Of a stretch of DNA of 64,000 nucleotides, positions 32,878-43,350 are shown piece by piece. Position 1 is the first letter of the stretch, and the number at the start of each line of letters is the position of its first letter. Made by a program: the position numbers and the translations under genes. The notes beneath the pieces were generated by a model. It was not told the DNA's origin, searched no databases, and worked only from the letters and a program-made list of their open reading frames with translations. The stretch spans positions 755,001-819,000 of the forward strand of contig OY101122.1 of NCBI GenBank assembly GCA_956465555.1. The letters run 5' to 3'. The stretch is from Nitzschia sp. pyKryTriq1. Its lineage: Eukaryota; Bacillariophyta; Bacillariophyceae; Bacillariales; Bacillariaceae.

Positions 32878-33252
32878 TCAGTGGTCTCGTGGAAGAAGAT
32901 AAATAAGCCGTATCGGGTTGTCGATGTCGCCTTCGATTTTAAAGGTGACCCTGAAGAAATTTTCAATGTAACTCTTCTGTCCTTGGTTTAGTGAATTGTA
33001 TTTTGTGACTGTACCGGCGCAAAAGCCGTACATATAAATGGGTTCCTGCCATATATGTGTATCTGGTAGTTCGTATTGCAACAACATGTCGTTGGACTTG
33101 TACATCAATCTTATCAGTGATTTCGCCGGGTGACGTAGGTTGTTCCATGCTGGTACCTTGAGGACCTCTGACTCTAGGAACCGATAGAAGGATGCAGACT
33201 CATTCTTCACGATTTGAAGGGTGTATTTTGTTTTTTGTACAAAATACCACAT
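32878..33252 (-). CDS. Unidentified small protein (orphan)
   Basis: A 124-residue frame starts at the ATG at 33252 and begins MWYFVQKTKYTLQIVKNESA. It has the look of coding sequence: balanced composition, aromatic and hydrophobic periodicity, no low complexity. I recognise no domain, signal peptide or membrane segment. It lies inside the repeat island, 97 bases from a divergent ORF. The start codon overlaps the near-repeat TTTTGTACAAAATACCACATTG, which has relatives at 32837 and 33933. It could be part of an unrecognised mobile element or a decayed gene. Confidence 0.4.
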   Translation of the reverse strand: MWYFVQKTKYTLQIVKNESASFYRFLESEVLKVPAWNNLRHPAKSLIRLMYKSNDMLLQYELPDTHIWQEPIYMYGFCAGTVTKYNSLNQGQKSYIENFFRVTFKIEGDIDNPIRLIYLLPRDH

Positions 33253-33348
33253 TGACGGTTCTTCAATTTAGCGCATATGTGCGCGATATTCATTGATGAT
33301 TCTTTACGTTAGGGTATCAAAATAGACAAGCAAAAAATTCAAGAAGCC

Positions 33349-33780
33349 ATGAACAATCATTTCCTTGATACCTTGTCCTTATCCGGCTTCATCCAAGAGA
33401 AAACCGGTGCTGACGGCTTTGGAGGAGAACAAACACTTCCCGAAAAGGATCGCCTCGTCTTCAAACCACATACTAAGCGGAAGAAAGACGGGGATGAAGA
33501 TAGCACCGAGCCGGGAGCGAAGAAATCCAAACTGGAGGAAGTAAGGGCTATGCAAGAGAATGCAGTGGACTTCATCATAGGGATCAACGCCATTATCTCG
33601 AATAAAACCGACAGAAGCAAAAGTGCTAAGGCACTACGAAAGGTTTATGCCTCGAATTTGGAGTTCCTCAACACGCTGTATCATGTGATTGCACCGGGTC
33701 TTGTTCAACTCAACAAGGAAAAGACTGCACTTGTTATCATTGAGGACGAAGACAATACGGACTCTACCAGTGGCGAATGA
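33349..33780 (+). CDS. Unidentified small protein (orphan)
   Basis: The 143-residue frame starts at the ATG at 33349. Residues 1-65 are polar, with a basic stretch (HTKRKKDGDEDSTEPGAKKS) that could serve as a nuclear localisation signal. Residues 66-125 are helical with an alternating hydrophobic pattern (AVDFIIGINAIISN...KALRKVYASNLEFLNTLYHV). The end is acidic. No family is recognised. It is divergent from the orphan ORF at 32878-33252, with a 96-base shared upstream region. Whether it is expressed is not known. Confidence 0.4.
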   Translation: MNNHFLDTLSLSGFIQEKTGADGFGGEQTLPEKDRLVFKPHTKRKKDGDEDSTEPGAKKSKLEEVRAMQENAVDFIIGINAIISNKTDRSKSAKALRKVYASNLEFLNTLYHVIAPGLVQLNKEKTALVIIEDEDNTDSTSGE

Positions 33781-34292
33781 GTTCCTATTCCCGTCTTCAA
33801 TTGGCAGAGCCATACATTATGCATTCATTAGAATAGCAATCACCATCAAAATTTGACATCTTCGCGCAACAATACATTGTGTACCTATAAAACACACAGT
33901 CTTATTATGAGTTTCTGCGTTCTATCACGGGGGGTATTTTGTGCAAAATACAAATTGCATCTCTGTGGAAACAAGATGTTAATCATGTCTATGGTCTGTC
34001 TGTCTGTCCCCACTGCGGCTTGAGGGTTGGTCCAAGAATGCCGGAGGCATCCACTACACTATCCCTACCCATCCCAACCGTCATGCAGGCTCCAGCGCAC
34101 CTTCGGTGCTACTTGTTATTATTTATGATGATTGATTATTCCCGCAGAAGAAGGCAGAATAAGGCGGATGAAGATGAGCTAGAGTAGAGACCAAAATAAC
34201 AGTACTGGTACTGTACTTTTGAAGTACACAAGCACTTCCTCGACTACTCATAGCAGTCGACCATTATTGAGTATCAGTCAGCCACTGCCACC
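33781..34292. other. Intergenic region upstream of eEF1A
   Basis: About 510 bases. A near-palindrome GTATTTTGTGCAAAATAC is at 33934-33951. No gene is supported. The right part is the eEF1A promoter and 5' UTR. Confidence 0.5.
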
Positions 34293-35734
34293 ATGGCACA
34301 AGATTCTAAACCGAGCATTTCTCTCGTAGTCATCGGGCATGTCGATGCAGGTACGTAAAATGAGTATGAGTACGGCATGATCCGAAGAACCAAAGATTCA
34401 TTGGAAGTCATCTCATTGCGATTCTCGGTGCTCGTGTGTATCTTACCCCCCCCCCCCCCCGTTTCGTGTCAACAGGAAAATCCACAACAACGGGTCATCT
34501 GATATACAAATGTGGTGGTATCGATCGGCGAACCATCGAAAAGTACGAGAAGGAAAGTGAAGAGCTTGGAAAAGGTACATTCAAGTATGCGTGGGTATTG
34601 GACAAGCTCAAAGCCGAACGGGAACGCGGAGTTACGATTGACCTTGCGCATTGGAAGTTTGAAAGTGCCCACTACAATTTCACTATTATCGATGCTCCTG
34701 GGCATCGAGATTTTATCAAAAACATGATTACTGGAGCCTCACAAGCTGATATCGCCCTTCTGGTCATCAATGCGGCCCAAGGAAGCTTTGAGACAGGAAT
34801 TTCCAAGGATGGACAAACCCGGGAGCACGCCTTGCTTGCATATACATTGGGCGTCAAACAGATGATTGTTGCGGTGAATAAAATGGACGACAGTACTGTC
34901 AACTTCTCCGAGGAACGATACAAAGAGATTAGAGCCGAATGTTCTGCCTTCCTCAAAAAGGTTGGATACAAACCAATGAAGATTCCGTTTGTACCCATCT
35001 CAGGATGGTCAGGGGAAAACATGACAGAAAAATCCACAATGATGCCATGGTATGAGGGACCGCATCTGCTAGAGGCCCTCGACAACGTGACTGCGCCCAA
35101 AAGACCATCCGAAAAGCCACTCCGTGTTCCATTGCAGGATGTATACAAAATCGGTGGAATCGGAACGGTTCCTGTGGGTCGGGTTGAAACCGGGATCATC
35201 AAACCAGGTATGGAGGCGTTGTTTGCTCCTGTTGGGATTAAGGGCACCATCAAATCTGTCGAGATGCACCACGAGTCGTTGCCTCAGGCGATGCCCGGTG
35301 ATAATGTGGGGTTCAACTGCGACGATGTGGCCGTCTCAGACCTTAGAAGAGGCTACGTGGCGTCGGATTCTCAAAACGAACCAGCATCAGCCGTCGCAAG
35401 TTTTGATGCCCAGATCATCATCATGAATTATCCCGGAAAGATCCAAAACGGATACTCGCCCATAATTGACATACATACGGCACATGTGGCGTGTACGTTT
35501 GCCAAAATCAAGGAGAAAATGGACCGAAAAACTGGAAAAACCTTGGAGATAAATCCAGAGTTTGTAGAAGCTGGAGATGCGTGTATAGTAGAGCTGGTTC
35601 CGACCAAGCCACTCTGTGTCGAAAGTTTCACGGAATTTCCACCGTTGGGCCGATTTGCCGTCCGTGATATGCGACAAACGGTTGCGGTGGGAGTTGTCAA
35701 ATCGGTCAACAAGGTTGAGAATGTAACGAAATAA
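34293..35734 (+). CDS. Translation elongation factor eEF1A (divergent)
   Basis: Exons 34293-34350 and 34476-35734 give 438 residues. The start sits in an optimal context (GCCACCATGG). The intron 34351-34475 (GTACGT..CAACAG) is removed inside the P-loop glycine and contains a run of 15 C. GTPase motifs are complete: GHVDAGKST at 15-23, DAPGHRDF and NKMD. Conserved eEF1A blocks ([20 protein letters not shown]-like, [35 protein letters not shown]) identify it as eEF1A rather than EFL, eRF3 or HBS1. Many positions depart from the usual sequence, for example DLAHWKFES for D-I-A-L-W and [12 protein letters not shown] for N-H-P-G. It delivers aminoacyl-tRNA to the ribosome, or is a specialised copy. 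Confidence 0.92.
34446..34460 (+). repeat. Poly-C run in the eEF1A intron
   Basis: Fifteen consecutive C bases lie 15 bases before the acceptor AG of the eEF1A intron and form an extreme polypyrimidine tract. Length variation or sequencing error is likely here. Confidence 0.9.
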
Positions 35735-35993
35735 CAGTATTGTCTCACAAGGTGGCAGCAAATAATCCCCTGGCGACTACTACTAGCAGTAGTGTCTAAT
35801 GTTAGCGCTCTCCAATCGCTGAGAACATAAAAGTAGGTTTTAGTCAAAAAGGGGGGCTCTAATCAAATATTCAAAATATTAGCAAGGGGTACTCGAATCC
35901 AGGATTCGGAGAACCTGTAAAGCATTTTTAGCCAGTAATTCGCAACAAGAGAGATCTCGAAATCAAAAAATATTCGTTGTCCGAACTTGGTTG

Positions 35994-37271
35994 TCATGTG
36001 ATTGTGTGCCGGCGCGTACGTCGGAAGGGTTGCTCCTCTGTGGGACAGAAGCCAGCATCAGGATCGTTGATATCAGGCATTTCCGCATCCTTGTCATCTG
36101 CATTCTCCTCTACTTCAGAGGATTCGGGAGACACAAACTTTTCATCTTCCGGAATGGTTGAATGCACCGACGACACGGCGAGCTTGGCTTGCTGTTCTGT
36201 CGAGCGTTTGACGAAACGGCCCTTTACTCGCATGCGGCGATCAGCCAGGCTCTTTCGGCAGTTGTAACGAATCTTCTTCTTCCACATTCGACGAGAGCGC
36301 TTGCCATGGAATCGGTTGATGATGGCAGCTCGTTCAGCCGGTGTGTAGATTCCGATACGGCCATTCTGGTTGTACACCTGAAGACACAACATACAGTACA
36401 TTATAGTGTGAGAAACCACCGAAATGGATGGACACTACTCGCTAGATTTCTCATGGTTTCTTACCTCCTTGTACTTTGCCAAGGCGTGCGGTAGAGTAAG
36501 TATTCCCTTCTCTCCATTGAGGTTGACTTCGCTCAGGTCTTCTAGCAGTCTGGAGCGAGCCCGCCGCAGGAGCTCATCTTGACTCAAGTTTGCCTCGTCC
36601 TCGTCAGTCTCTTCCTTTGACTCCAATTCTTCGTCTTCATCCTCGTCTTCGTCATCACCATCCTCTTCTCGTTCCTGTTTTGCTTTCATGGCAGCACTGG
36701 CTTCAGCCAGCTCCTCTTCAAGAATGGATTCAGGAAGAACGAAACGGAGACGGTTATGATCCCTGGGTGCCCACTTTTCCATCCCTTCGGGGTTGGAAAC
36801 ACTTCGCCGCCGCGTGATTGCCCGTCGAGGAGGCGGAGGAGGCATGGTTTCATCATCTGATGACGAAGAAGAAGATGAAACTGCACTTGCCACCAAGGAC
36901 CGGCCGTTCTCGAGCTCCGAGCTCGATTCTTCCCAAAGAGCATCCGCTGCATCAGTCACCTTCATGCTGGCCTGCTCTTTGGTGGCTAGAAAGGCCAGAG
37001 CTTCAAGCCCTGCAGAGTCGGATCTCTGTCTGCGAGCCGGGGCGTCGCCCGCTTCCGAGCTTGTTGGAGCGCCCGAAGATTCATCGACGGAGGAGGATGC
37101 ATCCGGAACCTTTATCGAGTCTCGTGCACCAAAGAGGATAAGGGAGCCAGCGCCGTCTACCACAGAGTTTGGGGAGACACCGAGTAGCGCTCTAGCAGCA
37201 TCGAGTCGATCGTCCGATTCGTGCTGCTGAGAGTACATGGCGTTCACCATGTTAATGATCGTCTGTGGCAT
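35994..37271 (-). CDS. CCT-domain (CONSTANS/TOC1-type) protein
   Basis: Exons 37271-36465 and 36377-35994 give 396 residues; the intron 36464-36378 (GTAAGA..TCTTCAG) is in phase 0. The first 200 residues are acidic and Ser-rich with low-complexity D/E runs. From about residue 276 comes RIGIYTPAERAAIINRFHGK followed by RSRRMWKKKIRYNCRKSLAD and RRMRVKGRFVKR. This is the CCT motif, including the R-x-KGRFVK end. CCT domains mediate nuclear localisation and protein or DNA contacts (with HAP3/HAP5 in plants). In diatoms they occur in proteins without B-box or response-regulator partners, and none is seen here. A transcriptional role is inferred. Confidence 0.88.
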
Positions 37272-38866
37272 TGTTGGTGACGCGTAAAGGTGAGAAAGGA
37301 AGACAGATCAACAGATGCCAGATGTATGAGCTCGCTTAACGAGACGAGAGCGATTGGAATCTGAAGCGACGAGAACGGTATGAATGGATGGACGTCAAAA
37401 CTTGTCGAGTGGTCATAAAGAATGGTTGAAACCAAGTTAGTACGGGTGTGTCAGCCTACAAAGTAATATTGAAAGTCCCGAAGAGTAGAACGAATGCAAA
37501 AAAGGAGAGCAGTAGTGTTCCTCCGTCCCCGCCGGCAGCGGAGGAGGCAAACTTCGTGCTTTCGTGCGTGCTTCGTCTGATGGGTTGAAGAAGAAGGCCA
37601 GCCTGCGAGAGCCAATAATGATGATTCCGATTGATGTGGTACGTACCACAGTACGTTTACGTAGAATTCTGCACGAACCAACGACAGCCGCAGATTTGGA
37701 TTGGTAGACTACTCGTTTTACCAGCTCGAACCGGTACACGCGGCGCGGGGTTCCACCCAATAGAAAATATGGCGCGGGACGACCAGAACGCCTGTATCAC
37801 AGAGCGACGTCACGTCGCGTGTCAGCCGGATATCCTCAACATCACCAGAACCTTGCCAGAACGATCGATCGCCGATGATGGAAAGTTGACGTACGCGCCA
37901 TTCGATGAGAATTGTAAGCGGGTTGCGTGAGGTCTAAATAATCCTATGTATGTCCAATACGGTCATCGATATACTCGATTATGATTGGATGAAACGGCAG
38001 AAAGAACGTCGCAAGGAGAATCCGAAACGAACCGGAACTTCAAATGAGGTACGAAGTACGACGTCCATGCAGTACAGTACCGGTACGGACCGGTGCGCAC
38101 GGACGGAGGAACAGGGGAACAGACGACATCCGACGGCGTGCATCGCATCCAAAGCAAATCGCAACTAGCACATCACGTCGACGAAAGGATGATTCCTTCT
38201 TCTGACACGACGATGGGCTTCCGAATCCAATTGATGCATGGCGGCTCCGACGAAAACGTACCATGGTGTCAGATATCAGGAAAGAACCGATTTTCGGCCT
38301 TGATGAGTCGGAAATTCACAATAGGAGCAAACTCAATATCGTTCATCGGTCGTCGTTGGAGGATTTTGTGCTCATGTTGTGATCGGTCGGTGGGCGGGGG
38401 GCAATGCTTGCATGCATCATCCAATCAATCGCTTGAAGAATCTTCTCGAAATCGCGCCGCTGAGAGCGTGCAAGTTTCAATTTTGGCTGGCGGTCACCTG
38501 GCAGACGTCATCATGATTCAGATTGTGGTTCGGATTCTTCAGCTCGAAGCTAGCTCGTAGCTTGTACACTTACATAAACTTATTGTGAAGTCTCTCTAGT
38601 AGTCTACTCTACTCTACTAGTAGAGAGAGCTCCTCTAGCTAGAGAGAGTAGAGCAGTAGGTTGGGTTTGTTGTTGCAAAACTTCTTCATTTTGGACTTCA
38701 TGAGGGTTTTCTCACCACATGAAGGTGAACGCATGGATTTTCTCCATGCTACTCTAGCTAACACTAGAGACAGTTGTGGTGACAATTCCAACGAAAATTA
38801 TTCTGGGCTACCCGAGGTTATCCCCATCTACGTTTCGGGCTTATCATCCGTCTATGCTTGCTGCAT
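37272..38866. other. Large intergenic region, no supported gene
   Basis: About 1.6 kb between the start of the CCT gene and the stop of the WKF gene. Open frames of 60-155 codons exist on both strands but have no motifs, repeats of other genes or plausible splice continuity. Features seen: a TACCGGTACGGACCGGT patch at 38080-38097 and an inverted CTCTAG/TAGTAGAGAG tract at 38585-38655. Confidence 0.55.
38585..38655. repeat. CTCTAGTAG/TAGAGAGAG inverted low-complexity tract
   Basis: The words TCTCTCTAGTAG, CTACTCTACTCTACTAGTAGAG and CTCTAGCTAGAGAGAG can pair with each other in several registers to form hairpins. The tract resembles those at 10985-11095 and 39890-39960. Confidence 0.6.
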
Positions 38867-39478
38867 CTATTCGCTTATTGTTTCGAGGATTTTACGTGTC
38901 CGTTTGTATTCTTTTCTTTTGTCGTGATCATCTAGTTTCTTCCATCTCTCTTCATCCTCCCGGTCGTCCTCGCTTTGAGTTTGCCTTGCAGCCGGCGTGT
39001 TCTCCTCTTTTCGCACATCTTCTAAGTTGGTGTCAGCATCGTCTCCGGCGGTCCTTTGTGCTCCTTTTTCGTAATTTTTGTATCGCAATGCTCGGCGGGA
39101 TGCTTCGGACCGTATCCATGTTCTCGTAGTTTTTCCCTCGATGCCACTCAAATATTCCAAAAGCAGAGCGAACACTCCTTTAGGAATTTTATCTGCTTCA
39201 TACATGTGCCTGATCAACCAGGATTGAGTATTTTTGTTGAATTTCCAACCAGACTTGCCCTTCTTGCTATCCTTCCATTCCTGAAGATAAGTCGCAGCCT
39301 CGCTGGGGTCCTTGATATGTCTGTTCTTCTTTTGTTTTCGCTTAACAACTTCATTGTTCGCATCATCTTTCGTATCAGTACTTGTAGCTTCTGTCGTCTT
39401 GGCTTGCCCTTCTCTTGCCATCAGAACATGCTTGCTGATTTTCTTCTTCTTATGCGCCGACTTTGACTTGGCCCCCAT
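38867..39478 (-). CDS. WKF-domain protein (C7orf50-like)
   Basis: The intronless frame encodes 203 residues from the ATG at 39478 (MGAKSKSAHKKKK). A Lys-rich N-terminus and the region ATYLQEWKDSKKGKSGWKFN, followed by KNTQSWLIRHMYEADKIPKG and a LLEYLSGIEGKTR helix, match the WKF domain named after its W-K-F triplet. The C-terminal third is charged and probably coiled. Human C7orf50 is nucleolar and linked to ribosome biogenesis; the same role is an inference here. Length is normal for the family. Confidence 0.82.
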   Translation of the reverse strand: MGAKSKSAHKKKKISKHVLMAREGQAKTTEATSTDTKDDANNEVVKRKQKKNRHIKDPSEAATYLQEWKDSKKGKSGWKFNKNTQSWLIRHMYEADKIPKGVFALLLEYLSGIEGKTTRTWIRSEASRRALRYKNYEKGAQRTAGDDADTNLEDVRKEENTPAARQTQSEDDREDEERWKKLDDHDKRKEYKRTRKILETISE

Positions 39479-39987
39479 GGTTCGAATTTTTGTATTTGCT
39501 CGAGACGAATTCTTCCAACACACAAATATTCAGAACAAGTTTACAGCGGGAATTTGAGGGATAAGGCAACCTCTCTAGAGGGTGGGCGATCTACTCCTTC
39601 AAATATTATTGTTTACCTGAAGCAGTGTAGGACGCTTAGAGAGGAGTTGGATTTGTTCTGCCATAGTGTGCCGCTTTCACGCTTCACGCTTCACGCTTCA
39701 CGAGTCCCCTTGTTTGGTTGGTGGCGGTGGCGGCCGCAGCGGTGGCGGACCGGAAGGTTGTTTTCAGGGCAAGGCGTATAGAGGGACAGACGTCAAATCG
39801 GGTCGAACTACTCGAAGACTGCGTATCTTCCGCCACACGTTTAAAAAACGTGTAGATGATTGACTCTCAACTTGTTTTGTAGTCGTAATAGCTAGTACTG
39901 TAGAGACTCCTCTACTCTAGTAGCTCCTCCCTCTAGAGAGGAGAATAACGAGATTTGTATCTCTCTATCGGTACCGGTAGAATGAAT
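39479..39987. other. Intergenic region
   Basis: About 500 bases between the WKF gene promoter and the 3' end of the ABC-F gene. A CTCTAG-rich tract and a TACCGGTA word occupy 39890-39980. No gene is supported. Confidence 0.5.
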
Positions 39988-42750
39988 CTAGCTGTTAAGT
40001 GCAGTGAGTCGTTTGACACTTTCTTCGATTCGTTTCTTCGTTTTTTCGGCAGTGTACTCTTTGTATTCCTTGAAAGTACCACGGAATCGAGTTGCACTTC
40101 CGTTTTCAACCACCCAAAGCTCTGTGCAGGTATTGGATACGAAGTGGGAGTCGTGCGAGACTACCATGATACCACCGCCAAAGTCTTTCACTGCTTCCAC
40201 AAGAGCATCGACGGCATCCATACTCAAGTGATTACTACCCTCGTCAATGATCAGGACATGTGGACGCTTGTATGCAAGCGCTGCAAAGGCAACGCGGCTT
40301 TTCTGCCCTCCGCTCAACAAACCCATTGGCTTCAAGGCATCATTCCCTTGAATTTGAAACTTTCCCAAGAATGCGCGCATTTCTTGATCTTCTGATCCAT
40401 CGAACAAATTCATCATATTTTCAATGGCAGACAACGCAAAATCGAAATTCGTCGCGTGCTGCTGGCTGAAATGTGCAATACGCAAACCGGGATTTACGGA
40501 ACAAGATCCAGCAAGTGGCTGAAGCTTCCCCATGACAAGGTTCAAAAGAGTGGTTTTTCCTTGAATCGAATAATCGTGTTAGCAAGAATTCAAGGGTGAC
40601 CTCGCACATGTTCAAGACAAGAAGTAGTATGCTTACCTTGGCCGTTTGCCCCAAGAATTGCGATTCTCGAATCTAAATCTACACCAAAATTGACCTTCTG
40701 TAGAAGATATTCTGACTCGCTTTTCTTGGTGCCGTCCGGTTTGACAGGTGTATAATCAAATGAAACGTCATCGATGGATATGATTGGGCGGCCAAGAGGG
40801 CCCGAGCACGGAATGGAGAAGCGCCAAGTTTGATCCATTTCAACGGGTTCTGGTGCCTCAGCGTCCATCTTGTCCACCGCTTTGATACGGCTTTGCACCA
40901 TTGTAGCACGCTTGGCGTTGGCTATAATAGAGGGTGTGATGAGACACGCATTTTGATTTTTTTCTTGCAGAAACAGCTCAACAACAGACGTGCGTACCTC
41001 TAAACTTATCAATGAACTCCATCATGTGCGCTCGTTTCATTTGATATGCTTCATATACCCGGGCGGAATTTTTCAGTTGCTCGTCTCGTAGTGTCACATA
41101 CATATCGAAATTGCCACGATAGTCTGGGAAAGGGAGAAAAAACAAAATTAGATTTTCACAGATACATTTGTGGTGGTCGAAGGCCACGGGGTGCACGTAC
41201 AGGTGAGTTTCTTGCTTTTGAATTCGATAGTATCTGTGCATACTTCGTTAAGAAATCCGCGGTCGTGACTGACAAGAATGACAGTATGAGGATATTCCAC
41301 AAGATATCGCTCCAACCAAATTACCGCTTCGATGTCCAAATGGTTTGTTGGCTCGTCAAGCATCAAAATGTCGGGCTCAATTAGAAGCGCTGCCGCTAGG
41401 GCCACTCGCATGCGCCACCCTCCACTAAGACTTTTTATGGGTGCTGTTTGCATATCTGGGGTAAACTGTAGACCACTCAATATCGTTGCGGCACGTGTGG
41501 TGGCAGTATCCGCACCCAACAATTGTAATCTCTCGTAGACTTCATTAAGTTGTTTCAAATCATCCGCAAAATTACCATCGGTCATTTGAGACTCTGCCAG
41601 TTTCTTCTTTCGTTCTTCTATGGATAGTTCTGCGGCTCCATCGACATGATCCTTCTCTTCACTTTCCAATCGGGACAAAATTTCTTTTTCTTGTTGCAAA
41701 AGGGCCTGGCGCTCTACATCAGCCTCCAAGACCGCTTGCAGCACCGTAGTTTCTTCAGATGCTGTATGTAATTCTTGTCGCACATGTAAGACACGCAAAT
41801 GTTGGGGAAACCCTTCCAAATCTTGCCAGTTTGCAATTTTGTTGAGTAAAGTCGTCTTTCCGACACCATTTTCACCAATCTAAGGAATGTTTTTGAAAGA
41901 GCAAAATAGTCAGCTCGACCGAGCACGGGGCAGAATAAAAATGCGGCATATACTTACAAGACCGTAGCGACGTTGATACGCAAATTTGAGGTCCCCTTGC
42001 TCCAAAAGCAGGGTGCCATTGTCAAGAGAGAGACTAATGCCTGGTAGGTTGACATCACGTTCTTTGGATTTAATGGTGGGAACCAGCATGACGGAGACGC
42101 CGGCCTTTGCAGATGACTGTTCCTGTTGATGTTGGGCCGCCAAGTCACGTCGAATCTTTTCCAATTCCTGGCGTTGTTTGCGCTTATCTTTGGCAGATGA
42201 CTTGTCGTGGTACATGTCGATCTTAGTGTTGGCATTGGCCTTAACTTTTTCACCCGCTCCCCACATATATCGATTCGCCTCGTCGTCGTCCTGATCTGTC
42301 AATGTAGAAGACATATTCACGATACCTTGCTTAAGTTTTCGGGTGCCTCCTTCGTCAACTGACGACGCTGCGACTGCGACGGCCTCGTGGGTCTTGGACA
42401 GAATCGCCTCTTTGGCAGCTTCCACTAGCTCAGGTGGACATTCCACGTTATCGAGAAATGGGACCATGGACTCTTCTAGGATCTCTCTGGCGGATTCCTC
42501 GTCTGTGGCATCTAACAGTTGGGCGGAAATCAACCCTAAATGATTCGAGGAGGCCTGTGAGAAACGTATCGAACTTTCGTTTGCATCAGCGCTCGACCAG
42601 ACCACATGATTGATGATGATTCTTCGAAACGTTCAACGTACCTGCCAAATATGCCACCAAATCTTCGTCCAAACCATCAATTTCATCCTTCAAGAGAATT
42701 CCACTGAGTTTAGTCACTAGCTCTTCCTCGGTCCAATGCTGTTGAGACAT
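39988..42750 (-). CDS. ABC-F family ATPase (GCN20/ABCF3-like)
   Basis: Exons are 42750-42642, 42554-41958, 41879-41201, 41123-40998, 40921-40637 and 40559-39988, about 788 residues. Junctions 2-5 agree in phase. The first does not: the clear donor after 42642 leaves one base over, while the clear acceptor before 42554 is in phase 0. An undetected exon, an odd splice site or a frameshift must lie there. There are two ATPase domains and no membrane segments. Domain 1 has GENGVGKTTL, LSGGWRMR and DILMLDEPTNHLD; domain 2 has GANGQGKTTL, LSGGQKSR and the unusual VLIIDEGSNHLS. The N-terminal region with LAGxx...ESMVPFL resembles ABCF3/Gcn20. Such proteins act on ribosomes or with Gcn1 in amino-acid-starvation signalling. 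Confidence 0.88.
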
Positions 42751-43350
42751 GCTGTCCAATAGAATGGAATGCAGTAGAAACAATCACAATCTAAAAATGT
42801 TATGTGAACGACGAAATGGCATCAAATGACGAGAGTTTGGATTTTTTCGTTCAAATTTTGTTGTGCTTTTTGGTATACGAGTAATATCAGTGCGTTCTGA
42901 GAGCTTTCGTGTGGAGAGAGGACGGACGGACGAATATACGTACGAAGGCCATGCCGCAGAAAGTCATGCTGGATTGCCGATTGCCGGAACCTTTCTCTTT
43001 TTGATGTCGAGGACTTTTGGTTCGCCCTCTACTACTACCACCAGACGAATCTACCGGTTGAGTAGAGCACTGTAGCTTTTTAGAGAAAGTCTACCAGCAG
43101 TATGCATTTATGGAGATGTCAAATGCTCCTCTATAGCTAGGAGAAGATAGAGCAGAGGATGGTGTATCCACTACCCAGGGAAGGAGATATTTGCAGCCCG
43201 TATTCTTTAGCAGAAAAAACAGAGGCCGGCGAGGGGAGTCGTCGTCGTCGTCATCGTGGATAGTCCCCAAAAGTGCAGCAGTGTCCTCGAGGGAGTATAT
43301 GGCTCATCTTTATTCGAACGAAATATTCACATTTTCTCTCTGCCGACTGA
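42751..43350. other. Intergenic region
   Basis: 600 bases between the ABC-F promoter and the 3' end of the ferredoxin-like gene. Open frames up to about 80 codons are featureless. No gene is supported. Confidence 0.5.

Noticed and set aside
35885-35925. tRNA-like B-box resemblance (GGTACTCGAATCC)
   Set aside because: No matching A box, acceptor stem or anticodon arm could be built around it. No tRNA gene is called anywhere in the window.
38093-38560. 155-codon open frame on the plus strand in the large intergenic space
   Set aside because: It begins in a TACCGGTA repeat, has no recognisable domain and no coding-like periodicity to the eye. Not reported as a gene.
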